Below are positions 26,497-39,104 of a DNA stretch of 64,000 nucleotides, in pieces (positions within the stretch are counted from its first letter, which is position 1; each line of letters starts with the position of its first letter). The notes below the pieces were generated by a model, which saw nothing but the letters and a program-made list of their open reading frames with translations, was not told the DNA's origin and searched no databases. The DNA comes from Bathymodiolus brooksi. Its lineage: Eukaryota > Mollusca > Bivalvia > Mytilida > Modiolidae. Location of the stretch: positions 34,461,331 to 34,525,330 of the forward strand of contig OY804583.1 of NCBI GenBank assembly GCA_963680875.1, read 5' to 3'. The position numbers and the translations under genes were made by a program.

Positions 26497-27680
26497 CAAC
26501 AATATGTCAGGTATAACGTAGAACATGGTGACCAGTTTTATTGTTGCTTAACGACACTTTCAACAATGTGTCAGGTATAACGTAGAACATGGTGACCAGT
26601 TTTATTGGTGTTTAACGACACTTTCAACAATGTGTCAGGTATAACGTAGAACATGGTGATCAGTTTTATTGGTGTTTAACGCCACTTTCATCAATGTTAG
26701 TTATAGTGTAGAACATGGTGACCAGTTTTATTGGTGTTTAACGACACTTTCAACAATGTGTCAGGTATAACGTAGAACATGGTGACCAGTTTTATTGGTG
26801 TTTAACGACACTTTCAACAATGTTAGTTATAGTGTAGAACATGGTGACCAGTTTTATTGGTGTTTAACGACACTTTCAACAATGTGTCAGTTATAACGTA
26901 GAACATGGTGAACAGTTTTATTGGTGTTTAACGACACCGTCAAAATGTGTCAGGTATAGCGTATAACATGCTGGCCAGTTTTATTGGTGTTTAACGACAC
27001 TTTCAACAATATGTCAGGTATAACGTAGAACATGGTGACCAGTTTTATTGGTGCTTAACGCCACTTTCAACAATGTGTCAGGTATAACGTAGAACATGGT
27101 GACCTGTTTTATTGGTGCTTAACGACACTTTCACCAATGTGTCAGGTATAATGTAGAACATGGTGACCAGTTTTATTGGTGTTTATCGACACTTTCAACA
27201 ATGTGTCAGGTATAACGTAGAACATGGTGACCAGTTTTATTGGTGTTTAATGCCACTTTCAACAGTGTAGTTATAGTGTAGAACATGGTGACCAATTTTA
27301 TTGGTGTTTAACGACACTTTCAACAATGTGTCAGTTATAACGTAGAACATGGTGAACAGTTTTATTGGTGTTTAACGACACTTTCAACAATGTGTCAGGT
27401 ATAATGTAGAACATGGTGACCAGTTTTATTGGTGTTTAACGACACTTTCAACAATATGTCAGGTATAACATAGAACATGGTGACCAGTTTTATTGGTGTT
27501 TAACGACACTTTCAACAATGTGTCAGGTATAACGTAGAACATGGTGACCAGTTTTATTGGTGTTTATTAACACTTTCAACAATGTGTCAGGTATAACGTA
27601 TTACATGGTGACCAGTTTTATTGGTGTTTAACGACACTCAACAATATATCAGGTATAATGTAGAACATGGTGACCAGTTT
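25975..27680 (+). repeat. Left copy of a 1.7-kb block repeated 8.7 kb away
   Basis: This block matches 34675-36381 at an offset of 8700, becoming 8701 after a single C deletion near 26944 (GTCAAAATG here, GTCAACAATG in the copy). Visible differences include GTTTTTTTGG against GTTTTATTGG, ATAGTGTATAAC against ATAGCGTATAAC, TTTCACCAATG near 27130, and AACAGTGTAG near 27263. The left copy is more degraded than the right one. The right copy opens the 1845-bp HOR domain. Confidence 0.75.
26915..26977 (+). repeat. 63-bp M monomer with a one-base deletion
   Basis: This M copy reads CACCGTCAAAATGTG where the homologous monomer at 35615-35678 reads CACCGTCAACAATGTG, a loss of one C. Because the paired block around it is otherwise closely similar, the deletion happened after the two blocks separated. 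It marks the left block as the derived copy at this site. Confidence 0.8.
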
Positions 27681-28816
27681 TATTGGTGTTTAACGCCACT
27701 TTCAACAATGTTAGTTATAGTGTAGAACATGGTGACCAGTTTTATTGGTGTTTAACGACACTTTCAACAATGTTAGTTATAGTGTAGAACATGGTGACCA
27801 GTTTTATTGGTGTTTAATGCCACTTTCAACAATGTGTCAGGTATAACGTAGAACATGGTGACCAGTTTTATTGATGTGTAACAACACTTTCAACAATGTG
27901 TCAGGTATAACGTAGAACATGGTGACCCATTTAATTGGTGTTTATCGACACTTTCAACAATGTGTCAGGTATAACGTAGAACATGGTGACCAGTTTTATT
28001 GGTGTTTAACGACACTTTCAACAATGTGTCAGGTATAACGTATGACATGGTGACCAGTTTTATTGGTGTTTAACGACACTTTCAACAATGTGTCAGGTAT
28101 AACGTAGAACATGGTGATCAGTTTTATTGGTGTTTAACGCCACTTTCAACAATGTTAGTTATAGTGTAGAACATGGTGACCAGTTTTATTGGTGTTTAAT
28201 GCCACTTTCAACAATGTGTCAGGTATAACGTAGAACATGGTGACCAGTTTTATTGGTGTTTAACGACACTTTCAACAATGTGTCAGGTATAACATAGAAC
28301 ATGGTGACCAGTTTTATTGGTGTTTAACGCCACTTTCAACAATGTTAGTTATAGTGTAGAACATGGTGACCAGTTTTATTGGTGTTTAACGACACTGTCA
28401 ACAATGTGTCAGGTATAGCGTATAACATGCTGGCCAGTTTTATTGGTGTTTAACGACACTTTCAACAATATGTCAGGTATAACGTAGAACATGGTGACCA
28501 GTTTTATTGTTGCTTAACGACACTTTCAACAATGTGTCAGGTATAACGTAAAACATAGTGACCAATTTTATTGGTGTTTAACGACACTTTCAACAATGTG
28601 TCAGGTATAATGTAGAACATGGTGATCAGTTTTATTGGTGTTTAACGCCACTTTCAACAATGTTAGTTATAGTGTAGAACATGGTGACCAGTTTTATTGG
28701 TGTTTAACGACACTTTCAACAATATGTCAGGTATAGCGTAGAACATGGTGACCAGTTTTATTGGTGTTTAACGCCACTTTCAACAATGTTAGTTATAGTG
28801 TAGAACATGGTGACCA

Positions 28817-30110
28817 GTTTTATTGGTGTTTAACGACACTTTCAACAATGTGTCAGTTATATCGTAGAACATGGTGAACAGTTTTATTGGTGTTTAACGA
28901 CACTTTCAACAATGTGTCAGGTATAATGTAGAACATGGTGACCAGTTTTATTGGTGTTTAACGACACTTTCAACAATGTGTCAGGTATAACATAGAACAT
29001 GGTGACCAGTTTTATTGGTGTTTAACGACACTTTCAACAATGTGTCAGGTATAACGTAGAACATGGTGACCAGTTTTATTGGTGTTTATTAACACTTTCA
29101 ACAATGTGTCAGGTATAACGTATTACATGGTGACCAGTTTTATTGGTGTTTAACGACACTCAACAATATATCAGGTATAATGTAAAACATGGTGACCAGT
29201 TTTATTGGTGTTTAACGCCACTTTCAACAATGTTAGTTATAGTCTAGAACATGGTGACCAGTTTTATTGGTGTTTAACGACACTTTCAACAATGTGTCAG
29301 GTATAATGTAGAACATGGTGACCTGTTTTATTGGTGTTTAACGCCACTTTCAACAATGTTAGTTATAGTGTAGAACATGGTGACCAGTTTTATTGGTGTT
29401 TAATGCCACTTTCAACAATGTGTCAGGTATGACGTAGAACATGGTGACCAGTTTTATTGATGTTTAACAACACTTTCAACAATGTGTCAGGTATAACGTA
29501 GAACATGGTGACCCATTTAATTGGTGTTTATCGACACTTTCAACAATGTGTCAGGTATAACGTAGAACATGGTGACCAGTTTTATTGGTGTTTAATGACA
29601 CTTTCAACAATGTGTCAGGTATAACGTATGACATGGTGACCAGTTGTATTGGTGTTTAACGACACTTTCAACAATGTGTCAGGTATAACATAGATCATGG
29701 TGACCAGTTTTATTGGTGCTTAACGACACTTTCAACAATGTGTCAGGTATAACGTAGAACATGGTGACCAGTTTTATTGGTGTTTAACGCCACTTTCAAC
29801 AATGTTAGTTATAGTGTAGAACATGGTGACCAGTTTTATTGGTGATTAATGCCACTTTAAACAATGTGTCAGGTATAACGTAGAACATGGTGACCAGTTT
29901 TATTGGTGTTTAACGACACTTTCAACAATGTGTCAGGTATAACATAGAACATGGTGACCAGTTTTATTGGTGCTTAATGACACTTTCAACAATGTGTCAG
30001 GTATAACGTAGAACATGGTGACCGGTTTTATTGGTGTTTAACGCCACTTTCAACAATGTTAGTTATAGTGTAGAACATGGTGACCAGTTTTATTGGTGTT
30101 TAACGACACT
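28817..30110 (+). repeat. Left copy of a 1.3-kb block repeated 2730 bp downstream
   Basis: This block matches 31547-32840 at a constant offset of 2730 bp. Shared rare variants prove the link: GTATGACGTAG (29429/32159), GACCCATTTAATTGG (29510/32240), ACATAGATCATGG (29689/32419) and GACCGGTTTT (30020/32750). Differences seen include ATCGTAG near 28861, CAGTTGTATTGG near 29641 and GTCTAGAAC near 29241 in this copy. Confidence 0.82.
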
Positions 30111-31546
30111 TTCAACAATGTGTCAGGTATAACGTAGAACATGGTGACCAATTTTATTGGTGTTTAACGACACTTTCAACAATGTTTCAGGTATAACGTA
30201 GAACATGGTGATCAGTTTTATTGGTGTTTAACGCCACTTTCAACAATGTTAGTTATAGTGTAGAACATGGTGACCAGTTTTATTGGTGCTTAACGACACT
30301 TTCAACAATATGTCAGGTATAGCGTAGAACATGGTGACCAGTTTTATTGGTGTTTAACGCCACTTTCAACAATGTTAGTTATAGTGTAGAACATGGTGAC
30401 CAGTTTTATTGGTGCTTAACGACACTTTCAACAATATGTCAGGTATAACGTAGAACATGGTGACCAGTTTTATTGGTGCTTAACGCCACTTTCAACAATG
30501 TGTCAGGTATAACGTAGAACATGGTGACCTGTTTTATTGGTGCTTAACGACACTTTCAACAATGTGTCAGGTATAACGTAGAACATGGTGACCAGTTTTA
30601 TTGGTGTTTAACCACACTTTCAACAATGTGTCAGGTTTAACGTATGACATGGTGACCAGTTTTATTGGTGTTTAACGCCACTTTCAACAATGTTAGTTAT
30701 AGTGTAGAACATGGTGACCAGTTTTATTGGTGTTTAATGCCACTTTCAACAATGTGTCAGGTATAACGTAGAACATGGTGACCAGTTTTATTGGTGTTTA
30801 ACGACACTTTCAACAATGTGTCAGGTATAACATAGAACATGGTGACCAGTTTTATTGGTGCTTAACGACACTTTCAACAATGTGTCAGGTATAACGTAGA
30901 ACATGGTGACCAGTTTTATTGGTGTTTAACGCCACTTTCAACAATGCTAGTTATAGTGTAGAACATGGTGACCAGTTTTATTGGTGTTTAACGACACTGT
31001 CAACAATGTGTCAGGTATAGCGTATAACATGCTGGCCAGTTTTATTGGTGTTTAACGACACTTTCAACAATATGTCAGGTATAACGTAGAACATGGTGAC
31101 CAGTTTTATTGTTGCTTAACGACACTTTCAACAATGTGTCAGGTATAACGTAGAACATGGTGACCAGTTTTATTGGTGTTTAACAACACTTTCAACAATG
31201 TGTCAGGTATAACGTAGAACATGGTGATCAGTTTTATTGGTGTTTAACGCCACTTTCAACAATGTTAGTTATAGTGTAGAACATGGTGACCAGTTTTATT
31301 GGTGTTTAACGACACTTTCAACAATATGTCAGGTATAACGTAGAACATGGTGACCAGTTTTATTGGTGTTTAACGCCACTTTCAACAATGTTAGTTATAG
31401 TGTAGAACATGGTGACCAGTTTTATTGGTGTTTAACGACACTTTCAACAATGTGTCAGGTATAACGTAGAACATGGTGAACAGTTTTATTGGTGTTTAAC
31501 AACACTGTCAACAATGTGTCAGGTATAGCGTATAACATGCTGGCCA

Positions 31547-32840
31547 GTTTTATTGGTGTTTAACGACACTTTCAACAATGTGTCAGTTATAACGTAGAAC
31601 ATGGTGAACAGTTTTATTGGTGTTTAACGACACTTTCAACAATGTGTCAGGTAAAATGTAGAACAGGGTGACCAGTTTTATTGGTGTTTAACGACACTTT
31701 CAACAATGTGTCAGGTATAACATAGAACATGGTGACCAGTTTTATTGGTGTTTAACGACACTTTCAACAATGTGTCAGGTATAACGTAGAACATGGTGAC
31801 CAGTTTTATTGGTGTTTATTAACACTTTCAACAATGTGTCAGGTATAACGTATTACATGGTGACCAGTTTTATTGGTGTTTAACGACACTCAACAATATG
31901 TCAGGTATAATGTAGAACATGGTGACCAGTTTTATTGGTGTTTAACGCCACTTTCAACAATGTTAGTTATAGTGTAGAACATGGTGACCAGTTTTATTGG
32001 TGTTTAACGACACTTTCAACAATGTGTCAGGTATAATGTAGAACATGGTGACCAGTTTTATTGGTGTTTAACGCCACTTTCAACAATGTTAGTTATAGTG
32101 TAGAACATGGTGACCAGTTTTATTGGTGTTTAATGCCACTTTCAACAATGTGTCAGGTATGACGTAGAACATGGTGACCAGTTTTATTGATGTTTAACAA
32201 CACTTTCAACAATGTGTCAGGTATAACGTAGAACATGGTGACCCATTTAATTGGTGTTTATCGACACTTTCAACAATGTGTCAGGTATAACGTAGAACAT
32301 GGTGACCAGTTTTATTGGTGTTTAACGACACTTTCAACAATGTGTCAGGTATAACGTATGACATGGTGACCAGTTTTATTGGTGTTTAACGACACTTTCA
32401 ACAATGTGTCAGGTATAACATAGATCATGGTGACCAGTTTTATTGGTGCTTAACGACACTTTCAACAATGTGTCAGGTATAACGTAGAACATGGTGACCA
32501 GTTTTATTGGTGTTTAACGCCACTTTCAACAATGTTAGTTATAGTGTAGAACATGGTGACCAGTTTTATTGGTGTTTAATGCCACTTTCAACAATGTGTC
32601 AGGTATAACGTAGAACATGGTGACCAGTTTTATTGGTGTTTAACGACACTTTCAACAATGTGTCAGGTATAACATAGAACATGGTGACCAGTTTTATTGG
32701 TGCTTAACGACACTTTCAACAATGTGTCAGGTATAACGTAGAACATGGTGACCGGTTTTATTGGTGTTTAACGCCACTTTCAACAATGTTAGTTATAGTG
32801 TGGAACATGGTCACCAGTTTTATTGGTGTTTAACGACACT
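31547..32840 (+). repeat. Right copy of the 1.3-kb block from 28817-30110
   Basis: This is the second copy, at an offset of 2730 bp. Private changes here are GTAAAATGTAGAACAGGG near 31650, and GTGTGGAACATGGTCACC near 32797, which inverts the central base of the GGTGACC dyad. Left of the block the order runs through an M monomer, and right of it an M monomer follows, unlike the first copy. Confidence 0.8.
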
Positions 32841-34674
32841 GTCAACAATGTGTCAGGTATAGCGTATAACATGCTGGCCAGTTTTATTGGTGTTTAACGA
32901 CACTTTCAACAATATGTCAGGTATAACGTAGAACATGGTGACCAGTTTTATTGTTGCTTAACGACACTTTCAACAATGTGTCAGGTATAACGTAGAACAT
33001 GGTGACCAATTTTATTGGTGTTTAACGACACTTTCAACAATGTGTCAGGTATAACGTAGAACATGGTGATCAGTTTTATTGGTGTTTAACGCCACTTTCA
33101 ACAATGTTAGTTATAGTGTAGAACATGGTGACCAGTTTTATTGGTGTTTAACGACACTTTCAACAATATGTCAGGTATAGCGTAGAACATGGTGACCAGT
33201 TTTATTGGTGTTTAACGCCACTTTCAACAATGTTAGTTATAGTGTAGAACATGGTGACCAGTTTTATTGGTGTTTAACGACACTTTCAACAATGTGTCAG
33301 TTATAACGTAGAACATGGTGAACAGTTTTATTGGTGTTTAACGACACTGTCAACAATGTGTCAGGTATAGCGTATAACATGCTGGCCAGTTTTATTGGTG
33401 TTTAACGACATTTTCAACAATATGTCAGGTATAACGTAGAACATGGTGACCAGTTTTATTGGTGCTTAACGCCACTTTCAACAATGTGTCAGGTATAACG
33501 TAGAACATGGTGACCTGTTTTATTGGTGCTTAACGACACTTTCAACAATGTGTCAGGTATAACGTAGAACATGGTGACCAGTTTTATTGGTGTTTAACCA
33601 CACTTTCAACAATGTGTCAGGTTTAATGTATGACATGGTGACCAGTTTTATTGGTGTTTAACGCCACTTTCAACAATGTTAGTTATAGCGTAGAACATGG
33701 TGACCAGTTTTATTGGTGTTTAATGCCACTTTCAACAATGTGTCAGGTATAACGTAGAACATGGTGACCAGTTTTATTGGTGTTTAACGACACTTTCAAC
33801 AATGTGTCAGGTATAGCGTATAACATGCTGGCCAGTTTTATTGGTGTTTAACGACACTTTCAACAATATGTCAGGTATAACGTAGAACATGGTGACCAGT
33901 TTTATTGTTGCTTAACGACACTTTCAACAATGTGTCAGGTATAACGTAGAACATGGTGACCAGTTTTATTGGTGTTTAACAACACTTTCAACAATGTGTC
34001 AGGTATAACGTAGAACATGGTGATCAGTTTTATTGTTGTTTAACACCACTTTCAACAATGTTAGTTATAGTGTAGAACATGGTGACCAGTTTTATTGGTG
34101 TTTAACGACACTTTCAACAATATGTCAGGTATAACGTAGAACATGGTGACCAGTTTTATTGGTGTTTAACGCCACTTTCAACAATGTTAGTTATAGTGTA
34201 GAACATGGTGACCAGTTTTATTGGTGTTTAACGACACTTTCAACAATGTGTCAGTTATAACGTAGAACATGGTGAACAGTTTTATTGGTGTTTAACGACA
34301 CTGTCAACAATGTGTCAGTTATAGCGTATAACATGCTGGCCAGTTTTATTGGTGTTTAACGACACTTTCAACAATATGTCAGGTATAACGTAGAACATGG
34401 TGACCAGTTTTATTGGTGCTTAACGCCACTTTCAACAATGTGTCAGGTATAACGTAGAACATGGTGACCTGTTTTATTGGTGCTTAACGACACTTTCAAC
34501 AATGTGTCAGGTATAATGTAGAACATGGTGACCAGTTTTATTGGTGTTTAACGACACTTTCAACAATGTGTCAGGTATAACGTAGAACATGGTGACCAGT
34601 TTTATTGGTGTTTTTACGCCACTTTCAACAATGTAGTTATAGTGTAGAACATGGTGACCGGTTTTATTGGTGTT

Positions 34675-36381
34675 TATCGACACTTTCAACAATGTGTCAG
34701 GTATAACGTAGAACATGGTGAACAGTTTTATTGGTGTTTAACGACACTTTCAACAATGTGTCAGGTATAGCGTATAACATGCTGGCCAGTTTTATTGGTG
34801 TTTAACGACACTTTCAACAATATGTCAGGTATAACGTAGAACATGGTGACCAGTTTTATTGGTGCTTAACGCCACTTTCAACAATGTGTCAGGTATAACG
34901 TAGAACATGGTGACCTGTTTTATTGGTGCTTAACGACACTTTCAACAATGTGTCAGGTATAATGTAGAACATGGTGACCAGTTTTATTGGTGTTTAACGC
35001 CACTTTCAACAATGTTAGTCATAGTGTAGAACATGGTGACCAGTTTTATTGGTGTTTAACGACACTTTCAACAATGTGTCAGTTATAACGTAGAACATGG
35101 TGAACAGTTTTATTGGTGTTTAACGACACTGTCAACAATGTGTCAGGTATAGCGTATAACATGCTGGCCAGTTTTATTGGTGTTTAACGACACTTTCAAC
35201 AATATGTCAGGTATAACGTAGAACATGGTGACCAGTTTTATTGTTGCTTAACGACACTTTCAACAATGTGTCAGGTATAACGTAGAACATGGTGACCAGT
35301 TTTATTGGTGTTTAACGACACTTTCAACAATGTGTCAGGTATAACGTAGAACATGGTGATCAGTTTTATTGGTGTTTAACGCCACTTTCATCAATGTTAG
35401 TTATAGTGTAGAACATGGTGACCAGTTTTATTGGTGTTTAACGACACTTTCAACAATGTGTCAGGTATAACGTAGAACATGGTGACCAGTTTTATTGGTG
35501 TTTAACGACACTTTCAACAATGTTAGTTATAGTGTAGAACATGGTGACCAGTTTTATTGGTGTTTAACGACACTTTCAACAATGTGTCAGTTATAACGTA
35601 GAACATGGTGAACAGTTTTATTGGTGTTTAACGACACCGTCAACAATGTGTCAGGTATAGCGTATAACATGCTGGCCAGTTTTATTGGTGTTTAACGACA
35701 CTTTCAACAATATGTCAGGTATAACGTAGAACATGGTGACCAGTTTTATTGGTGCTTAACGCCACTTTCAACAATGTGTCAGGTATAACGTAGAACATGG
35801 TGACCTGTTTTATTGGTGCTTAACGACACTTTCAACAATGTGTCAGGTATAATGTAGAACATGGTGACCAGTTTTATTGGTGTTTATCGACACTTTCAAC
35901 AATGTGTCAGGTATAACGTAGAACATGGTGACCAGTTTTATTGGTGTTTAACGCCACTTTCAACAATGTAGTTATAGTGTAGAACATGGTGACCAGTTTT
36001 ATTGGTGTTTAACGTCACTTTCAACAATGTGTCAGTTATAACGTAGAACATGGTGAACAGTTTTATTGGTGTTTAACGACACTTTCAACAATGTGTCAGG
36101 TATAATGTAGAACATGGTGACCAGTTTTATTGGTGTTTAACGACACTTTCAACAATGTGTCAGTTATAACATAGAACATGGTGACCAGTTTTATTGGTGT
36201 TTAACGACACTTTCAACAATGTGTCAGGTATAACGTAGAACATGGTGACCAGTTTTATTGGTGTTTATTAACACTTTCAACAATGTGTCAGGTATAGTGT
36301 ATTACATGGTGACCAGTTTTATTGGTGTTTAACGACACTCAACAATATGTCAGGTATAACGTAGAACATGGTGACCAGTTT
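34675..36381 (+). repeat. Right copy of the 1.7-kb block from 25975-27680
   Basis: This is the second copy, at offset 8700/8701. It grades directly into the first intact 1845-bp HOR unit (35149-36993), so this 1.7-kb segment of domain II may be an ancestor or an offshoot of the domain III HOR. The TTTCATCAATG monomer near 35388 has its only earlier counterpart at 26688. Confidence 0.75.
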
Positions 36382-36993
36382 TATTGGTGCTTAACGCCAC
36401 TTTCAACAATGTGTCAGGTATAACGTAGAACATGGTGACCTGTTTTATTGGTGCTTAACGACACTTTCAACAATGTGTCAGGTATAATGTAGAACATGGT
36501 GACCAGTTTTATTGGTGTTTATCGACACTTTCAACAATGTGTCAGGTATAACGTAGAACATGGTGAACAGTTTTATTGGTGTTTAACGACACTGTCAACA
36601 ATGTGTCAGGTATAGCGTATAACATGCTGGCCAGTTTTATTGGTGTTTAACGACACTTTCAACAATATGTCAGGTATAACGTAGAACATGGTGACCAGTT
36701 TTATTGGTGCTTAACGCCACTTTCAACAATGTGTCAGGTATAACGTAGAACATGGTGACCTGTTTTATTGGTGCTTAACGACACTTTCAACAATGTGTCA
36801 GGTATAATGTAGAACATGGTGACCAGTTTTATTGGTGTTTAACGCCACTTTCAACAATGTTAGTTATAGTGTAGAACATGGTGACCAGTTTTATTGGTGT
36901 TTAACGACACTTTCAACAATGTGTCAGTTATAACGTAGAACATGGTGAACAGTTTTATTGGTGTTTAACGACACTGTCAACAATGTGTAAGGT
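35149..36993 (+). repeat. Intact 1845-bp HOR unit (29 monomers), copy 1
   Basis: M monomers sit at 35149, 35657, 36612 and 36994 (position of ATAGCG). The order is M, AATATG, ATTGTTGCTT, A, GATCAG/TTTCATC-B, A, B, GTCAGTT/GAACAG, M, AATATG, GTGCTT, GACCTG/GTGCTT, TTTATCG, 61-bp GTAGTTATAG, AACGTCAC, A, ACATAG, A, TTTATTAACAC, CACTCAAC, GTGCTT, GACCTG, TTTATCG/GAACAG, M, AATATG, GTGCTT, GACCTG, B, GTCAGTT/GAACAG. Four 62-bp and one 61-bp monomers give 1856-11=1845. In this copy monomer 7 is a hybrid with TTTAACGACAC. Monomers 9-12 and 24-27 are the same series, an internal repeat within the unit. Confidence 0.87.
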
Positions 36994-38178
36994 ATAGCGT
37001 ATAACATGCTGGCCAGTTTTATTGGTGTTTAACGACACTTTCAACAATATGTCAGGTATAACGTAGAACATGGTGACCAGTTTTATTGTTGCTTAACGAC
37101 ACTTTCAACAATGTGTCAGGTATAACGTAGAACATGGTGACCAGTTTTATTGGTGTTTAACGACACTTTCAACAATGTGTCAGGTATAACGTAGAATATG
37201 GTGATCAGTTTTATTGGTGTTTAACGCCACTTTCATCAATGTTAGTTATAGTGTAGAACATGGTGACCAGTTTTATTGGTGTTTAACGACACTTTCAACA
37301 ATGTGTCAGGTATAACGTAGAACATGGTGACCAGTTTTATTGGTGTTTAACGCCACTTTCAACAATGTTAGTTATAGTGTAGAACATGGTGACCAGTTTT
37401 ATTGGTGTTTAACGACACTTTCAACAATGTGTCAGGTATAACGTAGAACATGGTGAACAGTTTTATTGGTGTTTAACGACACTGTCAACAATGTGTCAGG
37501 TATAGCGTAAAACATGCTGGCCAGTTTTATTGGTGTTTAGCGACACTTTCAACAATATGTCAGGTATAACGTAGAACATGGTGACCAGTTTTATTGGTGC
37601 TTAACGCCACTTTCAACAATGTGTCAGGTATAACGTAGAACATGGTGACCTGTTTTATTGGTGCTTAACGACACTTTCAACAATGTGTCAGGTATAATGT
37701 AGAACATGGTGACCAGTTTTATTGGTGTTTAACGCCACTTTCAACAATGTTAGTTATAGTGTAGAACATGGTGACCAGTTTTATTGGTGTTTAACGACAC
37801 TTTCAACAATGTGTCAGTTATAACGTAGAACATGGTGAACAGTTTTATTGGTATTTAACGACACTGTCAACAATGTGTCAGGTATAGCGTATAACATGCT
37901 GGCCAGTTTTATTGGTGTTTAACGACACTTTCAACAATATGTCAGGTATAACGTAGAACATGGTGACCAGTTTTATTGTTGCTTAACGACACTTTCAACA
38001 ATGTGTCAGGTATAACGTAGAACATGGTGACCAGTTTTATTGGTGTTTAACGACACTTTCAACAATGTGTCAGGTATAACGTAGAATATGGTGATCAGTT
38101 TTATTGGTGTTTAACGCCACTTTCATCAATGTTAGTTATAGTGTAGAACATGGTGACCAGTTTTATTGGTGTTTAACG
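36050..38178 (+). repeat. Left copy of a 2.1-kb block repeated 4075 bp away
   Basis: This block matches 40125-42253 at a constant offset of 4075 bp with no difference noticed. Shared rare variants are GTGTAAGGTATAGCG (36986/41061), GCGTAAAACATGC (37505/41580), TTTAGCGACAC (37537/41612) and GGTATTTAACG (37851/41926). The match ends where AACGTCAC here faces AACGACAC in the copy. The segment contains a shortened HOR in which M number 9 (37502) is followed by the track of M number 24, reaching the next M after 382 bp instead of 955. Confidence 0.85.
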
Positions 38179-39065
38179 TCACTTTCAACAATGTGTCAGT
38201 TATAACGTAGAACATGGTGAACAGTTTTATTGGTGTTTAACGACACTTTCAACAATGTGTCAGGTATAATGTAGAACATGGTGACCAGTTTTATTGGTGT
38301 TTAACGACACTTTCAACAATGTGTCAGTTATAACATAGAACATGGTGACCAGTTTTATTGGTGTTTAACGACACTTTCAACAATGTGTCAGGTATAACGT
38401 AGAACATGGTGACCAGTTTTATTGGTGTTTATTAACACTTTCAACAATGTGTCAGGTATAGTGTATTACATGGTGACCAGTTTTATTGGTGTTTAACGAC
38501 ACTCAACAATATGTCAGGTATAACGTAGAACATGGTGACCAGTTTTATTGGTGCTTAACGCCACTTTCAACAATGTGTCAGGTATAACGTAGAACATGGT
38601 GACCTGTTTTATTGGTGCTTAACGACACTTTCAACAATGTGTCAGGTATAATGTAGAACATGGTGACCAGTTTTATTGGTGTTTATCGACACTTTCAACA
38701 ATGTGTCAGGTATAACGTAGAACATGGTGAACAGTTTTATTGGTGTTTAACGACACTGTCAACAATGTGTCAGGTATAGCATATAACATGCTGGCCAGTT
38801 TTATTGGTGTTTAACGACACTTTCAACAATATGTCAGGTATAACGTAGAACATGGTGACCAGTTTTATTGGTGCTTAACGCCACTTTCAACAATGTGTCA
38901 GGTATAACGTAGAACATGGTGACCTGTTTTATTGGTGCTTAACGACACTTTCAACAATGTGTCAGGTATAACGTAGAACATGGTGACCAGTTTTATTGGT
39001 GTTTAACGCCACTTTCAACAATGTAGTTATAGTGTAGAACATGGTGACCAGTTTTATTGGTGTTT
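38175..39065 (+). repeat. 891-bp segment (14 monomers), first of two overlapping copies
   Basis: AACGTCAC monomers at 36011, 38175 and 39066 start matching runs. The 38175 run continues at 39066 with an offset of 891 until about 39018/39909, where the first copy goes to the 61-bp GTAGTTATAG monomer and the second to a 62-bp GTTAGTTATAG monomer. One change is visible in the first copy: ATAGCATATAAC near 38776 against ATAGCGTATAAC. This is a shortened HOR unit lacking monomers 1-14. Confidence 0.75.
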
Positions 39066-39104
39066 AACGTCACTTTCAACAATGTGTCAGTTATAACGTA
39101 GAAC

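Larger units (their letters stand above)
26497..34980 (+). repeat. Domain II: mosaic satellite without an intact HOR unit
   Basis: In this stretch the monomer classes are all present but the order is a patchwork. Pieces resembling the left domain (CACTCAAC, TTTATTAACAC, ATTGTTGCTT) alternate with pieces rich in TTTAATGCC, ATTGATGTTTAACAAC, GACCCATTTAATTGG and GTATGACATGG. Private single-base changes are denser here than elsewhere, for example AAAACATAGTG near 28551, GGTGATTAATGCCACTTTAA near 29842, GTAAAATGTAGAACAGGG near 31650 and GGTCACC near 32810. This suggests slower homogenisation. No non-satellite sequence is present. Confidence 0.7.

Noticed and set aside
32797..32815. A local inversion suggested by GGTCACC instead of GGTGACC
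   Set aside because: Only the central base differs and the flanking bases remain in forward orientation, so this is a single substitution in a dyad.
1555..34716. Sixteen 69-codon minus-strand ORFs (ends at 1555, 3393, 6501, 7707, 8659, 9993, 11833, 13545, 15069, 15833, 16785, 18119, 19769, 21611, 21993, 34507) as protein genes
   Set aside because: Each is translated satellite covering about 3.3 monomers, opened by one indel pair. There is no flanking non-repeat sequence or promoter specific to them, and their conservation is explained by DNA duplication. One copy is broken by a stop at 15583.
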